A stretch of DNA of 64,000 bases from the NCBI GenBank assembly GCA_910584205.1, contig CAJUAA010000007.1:62001-126000 (forward strand). The letters are read 5' to 3'. This document shows, piece after piece, positions 52,211 through 61,278 of the stretch (positions within the stretch are counted from its first letter, which is position 1; every line of letters starts with the position of its first letter). A program made the translations under genes and the position numbers. Under the pieces are notes generated by a model. The model was given only the letters and a program-made list of their open reading frames with translations, was not told where the DNA came from and searched no databases. Source of the stretch: an uncultured Lachnospiraceae bacterium. GTDB taxonomy: Bacteria; Bacillota; Clostridia; Lachnospirales; Lachnospiraceae.

Positions 52211-53062
52211 TTATGGCTGATCAAATGTACGATGGATTTCCTCTTGCCGCAAGGCACACCATATTTTATATATCAGCTTATTTTCAGAATGCTTCTCCAG
52301 CATGTTTCGAACAGGATAAAGAAGATGGATCATGATTTTCATCCACCATTGATACCGTATATGAAGCCTGCAGTAAGCTTTGCGGTATCCAAAATTCTTC
52401 AACAGATAATCCTGATAGTTTGTATCATGTACCATCGTACGCCATCCGCCCAAAATATACCGGATTCCAGGTTTCATATATCGTTCCAGTCCATAGTAAG
52501 CAAGCGCCGCATTTACCTGGGTATTCAGATATTCCGGATCTGTCTTTACAACTGAATATTCAACCCAGTCATCATACAGATTGTAAATACTGTATCCGAT
52601 CATTGTGTCCGTATCTTTCAAAAATGCCCCCAGATATTCTGAATTTCCCAGATGCTCTTCGGTGATCCGGCCAAACTCTTCTTCCAGTTCGTTCCTGTCA
52701 TTGCCCTCTTCGTAGGACTCATCATACGACTTCCATGCCTTTATCAATATATTTGCCATCTGTACTGCATACTCTGCCGGCACAATCACTTTCACATCTA
52801 CCCTTTTCAGACCGCGCGTGATCAAACTCCGCCGATTCGACTTTAAAGACATGATATCAAATGGCGTATCCTTTACCAGACACCACCACTCCGTCTCTTC
52901 CTGACAGTCAAAATCTGTAGTCCATCTTGCAAACAGCGGATACCTCCCGCCTGCCAGCTCCCGCCATTTCTTTCTGTCCTTCATCCAGGAGACGTCCGGT
53001 GTCACATGCGGAGCCGTGGTCGGAATAAGTGCATGATTATAATACTCCCACTCCTGATTCAT
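52211..53062 (-). CDS. GNAT-like acyltransferase, unassigned
   Basis: A 283-residue cytosolic protein. The central part (DTDTMIGYSIYNLYDDWVE, then TDPEYLNTQVNAALAYYG) fits a GNAT fold. The N-terminal part, with GGRYPLFARWTTDFDCQEE, and a basic helical C-terminus are unusual. FemABX-type aminoacyl transferases are another possibility. It follows the PglC-like gene by 13 bases. No PglD is present although PglF, PglE and PglC are, so it may supply the missing N-acylation. That is only positional evidence. The ATG at 53062 has AAGGGA close upstream; the frame continues 15 codons into the neighbour. Confidence 0.6.
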   Translation of the reverse strand: MNQEWEYYNHALIPTTAPHVTPDVSWMKDRKKWRELAGGRYPLFARWTTDFDCQEETEWWCLVKDTPFDIMSLKSNRRSLITRGLKRVDVKVIVPAEYAVQMANILIKAWKSYDESYEEGNDRNELEEEFGRITEEHLGNSEYLGAFLKDTDTMIGYSIYNLYDDWVEYSVVKTDPEYLNTQVNAALAYYGLERYMKPGIRYILGGWRTMVHDTNYQDYLLKNFGYRKAYCRLHIRYQWWMKIMIHLLYPVRNMLEKHSENKLIYKIWCALRQEEIHRTFDQP

Positions 53063-53075
53063 CTGTCCCTTCCCT

Positions 53076-53771
53076 TCAGCTGTTTTTCCTGCAGATCTTC
53101 TCGGCAATTCTCTGCTTCCTGTCGTAGGTCTCCTGATCTACCTGCCCGGTTCGCAGAAGATAATCACCGAAATCTTCCGCGGTTGCCATGCCGTCCGTAT
53201 TAATATCTTCCTTCTTCAATACATTGCCCACCGTCTGCAGAAGAATCCGCAGGTCTCCCAGAAACGTAATCTGTTTTACATAACGCTGGTCATAGGCAAG
53301 CTTGTCCTCCCAGGAAATATTGTTCCGTCCGTTGACCTGTGCAAGGCCCGTAAGCCCCTGGGCAACCCTGTGGCGCCGCCTCTGTTCCCTGGTCATAAAT
53401 ACCATATCCCGGACAAGCTGCGGTCTCGGACCGACGATACTCATATCTCCCTTCAGGATATTGAACAGCTCCGGCAGTTCATCCAGGCTGCTGTCCCTTA
53501 AAAACTTTCCGAATTCTGTCAGACGGACTTCATCCGGAAGAAGCCTGCCATTCTCGTCCCGCTCATCCGTCATGGTACGAAACTTATACATCTTAAATAT
53601 TTTCTCGCCCTTTCCCGGACGCAGCTGAGTAAAGAGCACCGGGCTTCCAAGCTTTTTCCGCACCTGAAGCGCAGTCACGGCCATCACCGGGCTGAGAATG
53701 ATCAGGGCGGCCGCCGACAGCAGCACATCCAGCTCCCGTTTCACGCATCCAGCATAAATTCCCTGTTTCAT
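53076..53771 (-). CDS. pglC: PglC-like monotopic phosphoglycosyl transferase (initiating enzyme of unit C)
   Basis: A 231-residue small phosphoglycosyl transferase. One re-entrant hydrophobic helix (about 12-35) is followed by KMYKFRTMTDERDENG, the catalytic DELPELFNILKGDMSIVGPR and QGLTGLAQVNGRN. The length corresponds to the PglC type rather than the polytopic WcaJ type at 31019. It should transfer a diamino-sugar phosphate to undecaprenyl phosphate. The tail of about 40 residues after the core is longer than the minimum and contains EDFGDYLLRTGQVDQE. Confidence 0.92.
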   Translation of the reverse strand: MKQGIYAGCVKRELDVLLSAAALIILSPVMAVTALQVRKKLGSPVLFTQLRPGKGEKIFKMYKFRTMTDERDENGRLLPDEVRLTEFGKFLRDSSLDELPELFNILKGDMSIVGPRPQLVRDMVFMTREQRRRHRVAQGLTGLAQVNGRNNISWEDKLAYDQRYVKQITFLGDLRILLQTVGNVLKKEDINTDGMATAEDFGDYLLRTGQVDQETYDRKQRIAEKICRKNS

Positions 53772-54905
53772 CTATTTCCACAATCCTCTTATAATCCCGC
53801 AGATCCTCTCCAGATCTTCTTCTGTCAGCTTCGTATCGCTGGGCAGGCATACGCCCCGACGGAACAGGTCGGTTCCCACGGCTCCATTGTCGACATAGTC
53901 ATATCCCGCAAATACCGGCTGCAGATGCATGGGTTTCCATACCGGCCGGCTTTCAATATCGCCTTTTTCCAGTGCAATCATCACATCCAGCGGCCTCACC
54001 GGACCGTCCGGTTCGATCAGGATCACACTGAGCCAGCAGTTTGCCCGCTCCCCTTCATGCAGCGGCATAAAGGTGATTCCCTTCAGGTCTCCCAGATGTT
54101 CTTTATAATATGCAAAAATATTCCGCTTCTGCTCCACTCTCTGCTCCAGAACCTTCAGCTGCCCTCTGCCGATGCCTGCAACAATGTTGCTCATACGATA
54201 ATTATACCCAATCTCCTTGTGTTCATAATGGCGGGCGGATTCTCTTGCCTGCGTCGCCCAGAAACGCACTTTGCGGATCCGCTCCTTCGCCTGCTCTTCC
54301 TCCAGACTGCACACCAGCATACCGCCGCCGGAGGTGGTAATGATCTTATTTCCGTTAAAGGAAAATACGCCGTAGTCGCCGAACGTTCCCGTATGCTGCC
54401 CATGATAATATGAGCCCAGGCTCTCTGCCGCATCCTCGATCACCGGAACCCCGTGCCTGCGGCAGATGTCCATGATCCGTTCCATATTGGCTGGCAGCCC
54501 ATAGAGATGCACCGGCATCACCGCCTTCACCTTCGGATATGTTTCAAAAGCTCTTTCCAGCGCCTCCGGAGACATATTCCATGTCTCACGGTCACTGTCA
54601 ATAAATACCGGTACCGCCTTCTCATAAACGATGGGATTCGCCGTGGCCGAAAACGTCAGGTCCTGGCAGAAGACAACGTCCCCTTCCTTCACCCCAACCG
54701 CTTTCAGGGCCAGATGGATCGCCGCCGTCCCTGCCGACAGTGCGGCGGCGTCCTCTGCGCCGACGTACGACGCCAGCTCTTTCTCAAACTCATTTACGTT
54801 TTTTCCAAGAGGCGCGATCCAGTTGGTATCAAACGCTTCTTTCACATACTCCTGCTCGTAGCCTTCCGCACTCATATGCGGAGAGGACAGATAAATGTGC
54901 GCCAT
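53772..54905 (-). CDS. pglE: sugar aminotransferase, PglE-like (DegT/DnrJ family)
   Basis: A 377-residue fold-I aminotransferase. LSSPHMSAEGYEQEYVKEAF and NWIAPLGKNVNEFE near the start are typical of PglE/PseC-type enzymes. The PLP lysine is K187 in FSFNGNKIITTSGGGML, and EDAAES at 157-162 is present. It should aminate C4 of the 4-keto sugar produced by the PglF-like dehydratase upstream. It lies directly between pglF and pglC without a gap. It is clearly distinct from the WbpE-like aminotransferase, so the operon makes two different amino sugars. Confidence 0.9.
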   Translation of the reverse strand: MAHIYLSSPHMSAEGYEQEYVKEAFDTNWIAPLGKNVNEFEKELASYVGAEDAAALSAGTAAIHLALKAVGVKEGDVVFCQDLTFSATANPIVYEKAVPVFIDSDRETWNMSPEALERAFETYPKVKAVMPVHLYGLPANMERIMDICRRHGVPVIEDAAESLGSYYHGQHTGTFGDYGVFSFNGNKIITTSGGGMLVCSLEEEQAKERIRKVRFWATQARESARHYEHKEIGYNYRMSNIVAGIGRGQLKVLEQRVEQKRNIFAYYKEHLGDLKGITFMPLHEGERANCWLSVILIEPDGPVRPLDVMIALEKGDIESRPVWKPMHLQPVFAGYDYVDNGAVGTDLFRRGVCLPSDTKLTEEDLERICGIIRGLWK

Positions 54906-56785
54906 TACATATGCCTCTCTTCCACTTTGTTTTCTTCCATATGATAAGTAGGAACGATATCCATTACTTTTTCCTTAATATCAGGGCGGTCCTGTCTGGA
55001 CCATTCATCCAGTTCCTCCAGCTGATGGCGGAACTGATCTTCATCAAATTCGATGGGCTTTCCGATATGGATCAGCTCGTTTTCCGTACTCTGCAGGCCC
55101 TCCTCGCTCATCAGAAGCTCCTCGTACAGCTTTTCTCCCGGCCGAAGCCCGGTAAACTGAATGTCAATGTCTTCATACGGTTTATAGCCGGAAAGACGGA
55201 TCAGGTTCAGCGCCAAATCCAGAATCTTCACCGGTTTTCCCATATCCAGAACGAAGATTTCTCCGCCCTTTGCCTGGGCGCCCGCCTGCAGAACCAGCGA
55301 AACCGCTTCCGGTATCGTCATGAAATACCGGATGATATCCGGATGGGTCACGGTCACAGGGCCGCCTTCTTCAATCTGTTTTTTAAACAACGGGATCACG
55401 CTTCCGTTGCTCCCCAGCACATTTCCAAAACGCACTGCCACAAATTCCGTCTCCGACTGATGGTTCATCATCTGAATCACCATCTCACAGAGCCGTTTGG
55501 AGGCTCCCATAATATTGGTCGGATTGACCGCCTTGTCCGTGGAGATCAGCACAAAGCGGGATACATGGAACCGGTCCGCCGCCTGCGCCGTCTTATACGT
55601 CCCCAGCACATTGTTCTTGATCGCCTCGTTGGGGCTGTCCTCCATCAGCGGAACATGCTTGTGAGCCGCCGCGTGATAGACGATATCCGGACGATACCGT
55701 TCAAAAATATTGTGAATCCGATGGGTATTTCTCACAGAACCGATGAGCACCACCAGATCCAGCTGCGGATAATCCCTTTTCAATTCCTGCTGAATCTCAT
55801 AGGCGTTATTTTCATAAATATCAAATATCACAAGCCGCTTCGGCTCATGCCTTGCAATCTGACGGCACAGCTCGCTTCCAATGGATCCGCCTCCGCCGGT
55901 CACCAGCACCGTTTTACCGGACACGTAATCCATGATGCTGTCGATCTGCGTATCCACCGGCTCTCTTCCCAGCAGATCTTCGATCTCCACATTGCGGAGC
56001 TTGGACACACTGACCTCTCCGTTCACCAGCTGATAAATGCCCGGAAGCACCTTCAGCTTGCAGCTGGTCTGACTGCAGATATCCAGAATCTCCTGGATCA
56101 TCCCATGCGTCGCGGACGGCATGGCAATCATGATCTCGTCGATATCATATTCTTCCGCCAGACGGCAGATATCCTGCCGGTTTCCCGCCACCTGGACGCC
56201 CCGCAGGTATTTTCCCCTTTTTCCCGGATCGTCATCCACAAGGCAGCATACATTCTGTTCCACAAAACGGCTGTTCTGCAGTTCCTTCAGAAGCGTATAG
56301 CCCGCTTCGCCGGCGCCGACGATCATGGTATTTTTCTTTCCGGTCCGCAGCATCCCTTCCCGTCTGGACTGAACATAGCCCAGAATCCGGTACGTAAAAC
56401 GGAATACCGAGATCCCCCCCGCCAGGATCGCGCAGTACATGAACGGATAACTCCGCGGAAAAGCCAGTCCCGCCACGCTCATACCGATCCACTGGGTCAC
56501 TGCAGACAGAAGGCACCCGGTCAGAATATTTACCAGATCCGAGGCGCTGGCATATTTCCATATGCCCTGATAGAGCCTGCACATCCAGAAGATCAGGATC
56601 GTTACAAGGAGATTCGCCGGAAGATACCGAAAAATATTTTCTATAAATATGATCGCCTGCGGTTCAAAGAAAAGATTGTAACGCATGTAAATCGCCAGCG
56701 GCCCCGCCATGGTGATGATCATGGCGTCGACCATCATCAGCAGTATAATCCTGTATATAAGTTTTTTGCTTTTATTTTTAAACAT
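54905..56785 (-). CDS. pglF: membrane-bound UDP-GlcNAc 4,6-dehydratase (PglF/CapD-like)
   Basis: A 626-residue protein. Four membrane helices lie in about 8-130, a CoA-binding-like Rossmann domain around TMIVGAGEAGYTLLKEL, then the SDR domain with VLVTGGGGSIGSELCRQ, YHAAAHKHVPLMED and STDKAVNPTNIMGASKR. The usual SDR tyrosine is replaced by methionine in NIMGASK, as in PglF-type dehydratases that use Thr/Asp/Lys. It makes UDP-4-keto-6-deoxy-GlcNAc, the start of the bacillosamine route. GGAG lies 6 bases before the ATG. It is the second gene of unit C. Confidence 0.93.
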   Translation of the reverse strand: MFKNKSKKLIYRIILLMMVDAMIITMAGPLAIYMRYNLFFEPQAIIFIENIFRYLPANLLVTILIFWMCRLYQGIWKYASASDLVNILTGCLLSAVTQWIGMSVAGLAFPRSYPFMYCAILAGGISVFRFTYRILGYVQSRREGMLRTGKKNTMIVGAGEAGYTLLKELQNSRFVEQNVCCLVDDDPGKRGKYLRGVQVAGNRQDICRLAEEYDIDEIMIAMPSATHGMIQEILDICSQTSCKLKVLPGIYQLVNGEVSVSKLRNVEIEDLLGREPVDTQIDSIMDYVSGKTVLVTGGGGSIGSELCRQIARHEPKRLVIFDIYENNAYEIQQELKRDYPQLDLVVLIGSVRNTHRIHNIFERYRPDIVYHAAAHKHVPLMEDSPNEAIKNNVLGTYKTAQAADRFHVSRFVLISTDKAVNPTNIMGASKRLCEMVIQMMNHQSETEFVAVRFGNVLGSNGSVIPLFKKQIEEGGPVTVTHPDIIRYFMTIPEAVSLVLQAGAQAKGGEIFVLDMGKPVKILDLALNLIRLSGYKPYEDIDIQFTGLRPGEKLYEELLMSEEGLQSTENELIHIGKPIEFDEDQFRHQLEELDEWSRQDRPDIKEKVMDIVPTYHMEENKVEERHM

Positions 56786-56826
56786 CGGCTGCTCCTAACG
56801 ATGGTAACTGGTCCATATTCTGTAAT

Positions 56827-56855
56827 AGTTTATCACCTTTGACTTTATTTTACAA
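56827..56855 (-). promoter_or_regulatory. possible promoter ahead of pglF
   Basis: TTGTAA (56855-56850) and TAAACT (56832-56827), spacing 17, in the 87-base gap 56786-56872. The -10 box is imperfect. Confidence 0.35.
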
Positions 56856-56872
56856 GCATTGCCCCAATATAA

Positions 56873-57811
56873 CTATATCGTATTGTTTTCTTCCGTTTGC
56901 AGTTTTATAAACTTTTTCACACATCTGAATATTTTCCGATATGCACGCACTATGATCCATGGAGGATTTAAATCGCTGTCATAACGATCAAACATTTTGT
57001 CCCGTTCTACCTTTTCCGGAAAAACTAATGGAAAATCCATAGGGTAACTCTCTCCTGTATATCCTCCTCTATTTTGTGTATGTGTGGCGTTCTCTCCAAA
57101 TCCTTCATTTGTAATCAGATTTACTTTCGGGACCGTACACAGCCCGCCTCTACCCATACAGGAGATCCACCATAGATAATCCCATGGGCATTTCCCTTTA
57201 TCGAAATAATAATTCAATTCCCGTTTCACATAGTACCTTGTCCGCAACGAATAAATCTTCGCCAACGTTCCATCCTTCTGGATCCGATCCCATTCCGAAC
57301 GACCATCGCAATAGTACCGCCATGCCCTTCTCCATGTCGCCCAGCCCCAAGTATATACCCTTGCCGTAAAACAACAGCTGTTTTTGATTTCATATCCGAT
57401 TGCCAGGTTTGAACCAGAAACCATCATAATCCGAGGATCTTCCTGATATTTTTTCAGCATGTCCTCTGCATACTGAAAAAAATCCAGAGAAGGAATACAG
57501 TCATCTTCTAATATAATTGCCTGTTCTACATGCTCGAATACCCAATCCACCCCTGTGGGCACTCTGAAGTCACAGCCCATATTTTTTTCTGAATAATTCC
57601 TGTATATCTCGCAGGGCCAAGATACCTTCTGAAATAAAGCTCTCACCTGTGCTACCTTTTCTTCTTCCCCAATCAATCGTTCTCGGGGACCGTCTGATAT
57701 AATGAACAGCTTTTCCGGTTTAATCTGTTCCAAACATCTCAGTATCCTTTCTGCCAACGCCACACGATTAAATACGATCACTGCAACCGGTACACCATAT
57801 TGCTTTTCCAT
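56873..57811 (-). CDS. GT-A glycosyltransferase, HlpA/GT2-like
   Basis: A 312-residue cytosolic enzyme. VAVIVFNRVALAERILRCLE at the N-terminus and IILEDDCIPSLDFFQYAED with an EDD metal site are typical. ARVYTWGWATWRRAWRYY and CMGRGGLCTVPKVNLITNEGFG are hallmarks of a GT-A subfamily often labelled hemolytic protein HlpA-like or family 2. Donor unknown. AGGAAG lies just before the ATG at 57811; five more codons are open upstream. It is the first gene of unit C and has its own promoter. Confidence 0.82.
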   Translation of the reverse strand: MEKQYGVPVAVIVFNRVALAERILRCLEQIKPEKLFIISDGPRERLIGEEEKVAQVRALFQKVSWPCEIYRNYSEKNMGCDFRVPTGVDWVFEHVEQAIILEDDCIPSLDFFQYAEDMLKKYQEDPRIMMVSGSNLAIGYEIKNSCCFTARVYTWGWATWRRAWRYYCDGRSEWDRIQKDGTLAKIYSLRTRYYVKRELNYYFDKGKCPWDYLWWISCMGRGGLCTVPKVNLITNEGFGENATHTQNRGGYTGESYPMDFPLVFPEKVERDKMFDRYDSDLNPPWIIVRAYRKIFRCVKKFIKLQTEENNTI

Positions 57812-57852
57812 TTTTCTTCCTGTCAATATTCTCCATTCTGATAATTTGTACT

Positions 57853-57881
57853 ATTGTATCATCTGTTTTCACAATTTGCAA
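57853..57881 (-). promoter_or_regulatory. promoter at the head of unit C
   Basis: TTGCAA (57881-57876) and TACAAT (57858-57853), spacing 17, about 40 bases before the ATG at 57811. Confidence 0.6.
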
Positions 57882-57890
57882 TAATTGCAG

Positions 57891-57920
57891 TTGCAGTTAT
57901 CCCTGTACCTGCGTTATAAT
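57891..57920 (+). promoter_or_regulatory. promoter of the fucosyltransferase gene
   Basis: TTGCAG (57891-57896) and perfect TATAAT (57915-57920), spacing 18. It abuts the unit C promoter in the opposite direction. Confidence 0.6.
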
Positions 57921-57960
57921 AAATGCGTCCCTGTATTATTGCATAAGAAAGGTAGCATTC

Positions 57961-58875
57961 ATGTTAGTAGCAGATTTGTCGGACCAGCTTGGAAATCAGA
58001 TGTTCGCCTATGCATCCGTAAAAACCATCGCCCTGCAAAAAGGATACGAATTTCGGTTTGTCCGTACTGAAAATACCCGAATTAATGACAGCGATTCCCG
58101 ATATGGATGTGAAGTATATACAATATTCCCTCAGACCAGACACGAACTTCTCCCCAGTCTTCCCGCCGCCGTAGATAAAATATGGAGAGAAACCATCACT
58201 CCTGAATCCAACTGTGTCTTTTCCAAAGATACACTTAAAGTCTCCGACAACACCTATATGAAAGGACATTTTATTTCCTGTCTGTACTTTAAAGACCATC
58301 TGTCGGAAGTACGTCAATGGTTTGCCTTTTCTGAGGACATCCTCCGTTCCTGCCGTGGAAAAATTCGGAATATTCAGGAAGCACATCCTGGCAAACGACT
58401 GGTAGCCGTTCATTTCCGTGTTGGTGATGATTATCTAAAACAGGGATTTTTACTGCACAGTTCCTACTGGTTTCGGGCCGCTGAATACATACTTCAAAAA
58501 TATGGACGAGATCAGGTAATCTTCCTTCCTTTTTATGATTACCAACCAAAATTCGGTGGAGTGGTCAATCGGTTCATGAAAAAATATCCCTGTCAGGACA
58601 TGCGGGGATCCCTGGTAGAAGACATGTGCAGCATGTCACTGTTGTCTGACCTGATCGTCTGCAACAGCTCCTTTTCTGCCATGGCTGGCCTTCTCAATAA
58701 TACACCAGGCAAACACATAATCCGGCCTTCAGTCTATCCCAGTGGTACCTCTTATATGCCTGTTGACTGTTTTCCTGACGAATGGACCATTATCCCTGCA
58801 AATCGGAGCCTGCGTTCCTGGTATTCTCACCGTTTGATGATATTGAAAGGAAGAATTCTGAAATTGGTACGCTGA
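57961..58875 (+). CDS. alpha-1,2-fucosyltransferase-like (GT11)
   Basis: A 304-residue GT11 enzyme. LSDQLGNQMFAYASVKTIAL at the N-terminus and AVHFRVGDDYLKQG near 155-170 (the HxRxGD-type donor loop) identify the family. VCNSSFSAMAGLLNN is the third conserved block. Family members add fucose, or sometimes another deoxy sugar, in alpha-1,2 linkage. No GDP-fucose synthesis gene is in the window, so the donor would come from elsewhere in the genome. It is a lone plus-strand gene whose stop directly abuts the stop of the convergent Wzx gene (no base between). Confidence 0.85.
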   Translation: MLVADLSDQLGNQMFAYASVKTIALQKGYEFRFVRTENTRINDSDSRYGCEVYTIFPQTRHELLPSLPAAVDKIWRETITPESNCVFSKDTLKVSDNTYMKGHFISCLYFKDHLSEVRQWFAFSEDILRSCRGKIRNIQEAHPGKRLVAVHFRVGDDYLKQGFLLHSSYWFRAAEYILQKYGRDQVIFLPFYDYQPKFGGVVNRFMKKYPCQDMRGSLVEDMCSMSLLSDLIVCNSSFSAMAGLLNNTPGKHIIRPSVYPSGTSYMPVDCFPDEWTIIPANRSLRSWYSHRLMILKGRILKLVR

Positions 58876-60189
58876 TTATTTTTCTCTCATGGAACGCAGA
58901 AAAAAACAGCCGGTTTTCCATGATTCCAGATAAAAAGTCACAAATGGTCTGGTATCCTTCCAGAAAAGCGGAGAGATCAGCGCCACAACAACCTGCGCCC
59001 CCAAGGTGCTGACTGCTGCCCCAAAGATTCCCCATATCGGAATGGTCAATGCATTAAAAACCAGATTAAAAATCCCGCCGCAGATGGTATAATTTTTAGA
59101 ATATCTGTTTTTGTCTTCAGCCACACTCCATATATTTCTTGCTACACCGATCATGGCAAACATGGTGGACCAGATCAACAGCTTTAATGCCGGAACCGCC
59201 GACATATATTTGGCCCCGTACAGAATGTATACCGCCAGACCGCCAAAGATCTGCACCACTGCTCCGACCAGTATTCCCATGGCACTGATCCCGAAAAACA
59301 GCAGCTGCAGTTCTTTCCGATATGCCTGTTCATCATGGTTTTTCTTTTCCAGAATCAGCACCCTGGAAGAGTTTATAATCGCCTGCGGAATAAATTCCCA
59401 CAGCATGGCGATGGTCATGGCCGCTGTGTAAAATCCAACCTCTGTCTCTCCCATCATTTTTCCCAGCATGACTTTATCCATCTGTGTATACAGTGCGATT
59501 GCCAGTCCGGCCAGCACATAATGTTTCCCTTTTTCAAACAGCCTTCCGGCAGTATCCATGGAAAATTCCAGCTTAAAATTTTTACTTATTCCAAAGATGA
59601 CAGCTACGATTCCGCCGCACACCAGCGCTTGAATCGTCGTTGATGCGCCGAACCAGAGTACGGAAGCCCCAAGAATCATCAGGAACACCTTCCATATGGA
59701 TACTACCGTCTGACCACAGATATTGGCAATCACATAATATTTGGACTTCAGCTCTGAGAGGAACCATTCATTCAAAAGCTCATACACTCTGCAGACAATA
59801 GCGAACGCCTGCAGAGCTGTGATGACCCACAGCACATAATTGCCCGGCTCCAACATCGCTACAAGCACCAACACGCATCCAAAACTCACACAGGACGCCG
59901 CCACCCGCATACAGAGCGCCGTTCCCATAATCTTTCCTTTTTGTTCTGGATATATCACCATCTCGTTCATAATAATGCTGTCCAGTCCCAACTGACTAAT
60001 GGCGGTAAACAGATTGACCAGAGATGTTCCATATCCAATCAGTCCATAATTGGCCGGTTCCAGGTATCTGGCAGTCAACGCTCCTACAACCAAAGACAGC
60101 ATCATGGAGTAAATATTCTGAAAAAGCAACCAGTTGGTATTTCCGATAAAACGATTATATCTGAATTTATTCCATATTTTATTGAACAT
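58876..60189 (-). CDS. wzx: Wzx-type oligosaccharide flippase
   Basis: A 437-residue MATE/MVF-superfamily membrane protein with twelve to thirteen helices. The N-terminal TNWLLFQNIYSMMLSLVVGAL and RYLEPANYGLIGY are the PF01943-type signature of polysaccharide flippases. MDKVMLGKMMGETEVGFYTAA lies mid-protein. It moves a lipid-linked repeat unit to the outer face. It is the last gene of unit D and is tail-to-tail with the fucosyltransferase. Confidence 0.9.
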   Translation of the reverse strand: MFNKIWNKFRYNRFIGNTNWLLFQNIYSMMLSLVVGALTARYLEPANYGLIGYGTSLVNLFTAISQLGLDSIIMNEMVIYPEQKGKIMGTALCMRVAASCVSFGCVLVLVAMLEPGNYVLWVITALQAFAIVCRVYELLNEWFLSELKSKYYVIANICGQTVVSIWKVFLMILGASVLWFGASTTIQALVCGGIVAVIFGISKNFKLEFSMDTAGRLFEKGKHYVLAGLAIALYTQMDKVMLGKMMGETEVGFYTAAMTIAMLWEFIPQAIINSSRVLILEKKNHDEQAYRKELQLLFFGISAMGILVGAVVQIFGGLAVYILYGAKYMSAVPALKLLIWSTMFAMIGVARNIWSVAEDKNRYSKNYTICGGIFNLVFNALTIPIWGIFGAAVSTLGAQVVVALISPLFWKDTRPFVTFYLESWKTGCFFLRSMREK

Positions 60190-60210
60190 TTTCCACCCTT
60201 AATTATATCA

Positions 60211-61278
60211 TTACTTCGTCAAAACACCATGGATTCTTCTAGGGATATTCTTATAACAGTCATTTACCAGACAATACAACCGAACATCTATCTGACAGAG
60301 CAGCACCCGAAACCGGTCCCAGTTTGTAGCCGCCTTCCCAGACAGGAAACGCCTGTCTAACAGCTTTCGATACTCCGGCCGATACATTCTGGCATACTGC
60401 ACCATATTCAAATAAGAATTCAGTATGGCATTTTTCATCCACTTTTCCAACTCCGGTTCCTGCTGCTCTGCTATTTCACACTGTTCTTTTAGAGTCGCAA
60501 ACAAATCCCGAATATTTTTTTCCTTATTTTTCTGAGTAGTGATAGAATCCTCCCGGACTACATAATGATACAATCTGTCCGGAACTTCCACGATCCTTCT
60601 GCAGGCGAGCATGGCCCGTGGGGTAAATTCCACATCCTCATGCAGCCTTCCTTCCCGAAAATACAGACCATGTTCCTGAAGAAACTTTTTTCGGTAACTA
60701 TACAGCCAGGCTTCCACGTTTAAGTTTCTTGTTTTATAGTGTTCCAGTAAATAGTCCTTTCCATTTTCTATACATCTTTCCGTTTTCAGAGGAATCCTCC
60801 GAATTCCTTTTTTTTGATCTTTATTCTCTTCCATTCCGTCAAAACAGATCGCATCTATCTCTCCATATTTTTCAAGAGCTCTGCATAATCTCTTACATAA
60901 TCCTGTATCCACATAGTCATCGGAATCCACAAAAAACACATACTGACCGGCCGCCTGTTCGATCCCCGCATTTCTGGCCGATGACAGCCCTCCGTTTTTT
61001 TTATGATACACCTTTATCTGTGGATACCTTTCTGCAAGCTGATCACACATCCGGCCGCTCTGATCCTGACTTCCATCGTCAATCAACAGGATCTCAAGCT
61101 TTCCATCCATATTCTCCTGCCTGATAAGAGAATCTACACATTTTTCCAGATAGGATTCTACATTATAGACAGGTACAACAGCCGAAAAAAGTATCTCGTC
61201 TATTTGAGTACTCTCCACAGGTTCAGACTTGCTGCTTTGATTCTTCTTTTCCAGGTGATCTGTCCTCTCTTTCTGCAT
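60211..61278 (-). CDS. glycosyltransferase family 2 (long overlap with upstream gene)
   Basis: A GT2 of up to 355 residues. FSAVVPVYNVESYLEKCVDS, LLIDDGSQDQSG, GLSSARNAGIEQA and VFFVDSDDYV are full GT2 motifs. The ATG at 61278 would give a 79-base overlap with the preceding GT2 and a 35-residue lead of low complexity. A GTG at 61218 would cut the overlap to 19 bases and start nearer the conserved domain, but without a clear ribosome site. I keep the ATG and flag the doubt. Donor unknown. Confidence 0.85.
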   Translation of the reverse strand: MQKERTDHLEKKNQSSKSEPVESTQIDEILFSAVVPVYNVESYLEKCVDSLIRQENMDGKLEILLIDDGSQDQSGRMCDQLAERYPQIKVYHKKNGGLSSARNAGIEQAAGQYVFFVDSDDYVDTGLCKRLCRALEKYGEIDAICFDGMEENKDQKKGIRRIPLKTERCIENGKDYLLEHYKTRNLNVEAWLYSYRKKFLQEHGLYFREGRLHEDVEFTPRAMLACRRIVEVPDRLYHYVVREDSITTQKNKEKNIRDLFATLKEQCEIAEQQEPELEKWMKNAILNSYLNMVQYARMYRPEYRKLLDRRFLSGKAATNWDRFRVLLCQIDVRLYCLVNDCYKNIPRRIHGVLTK

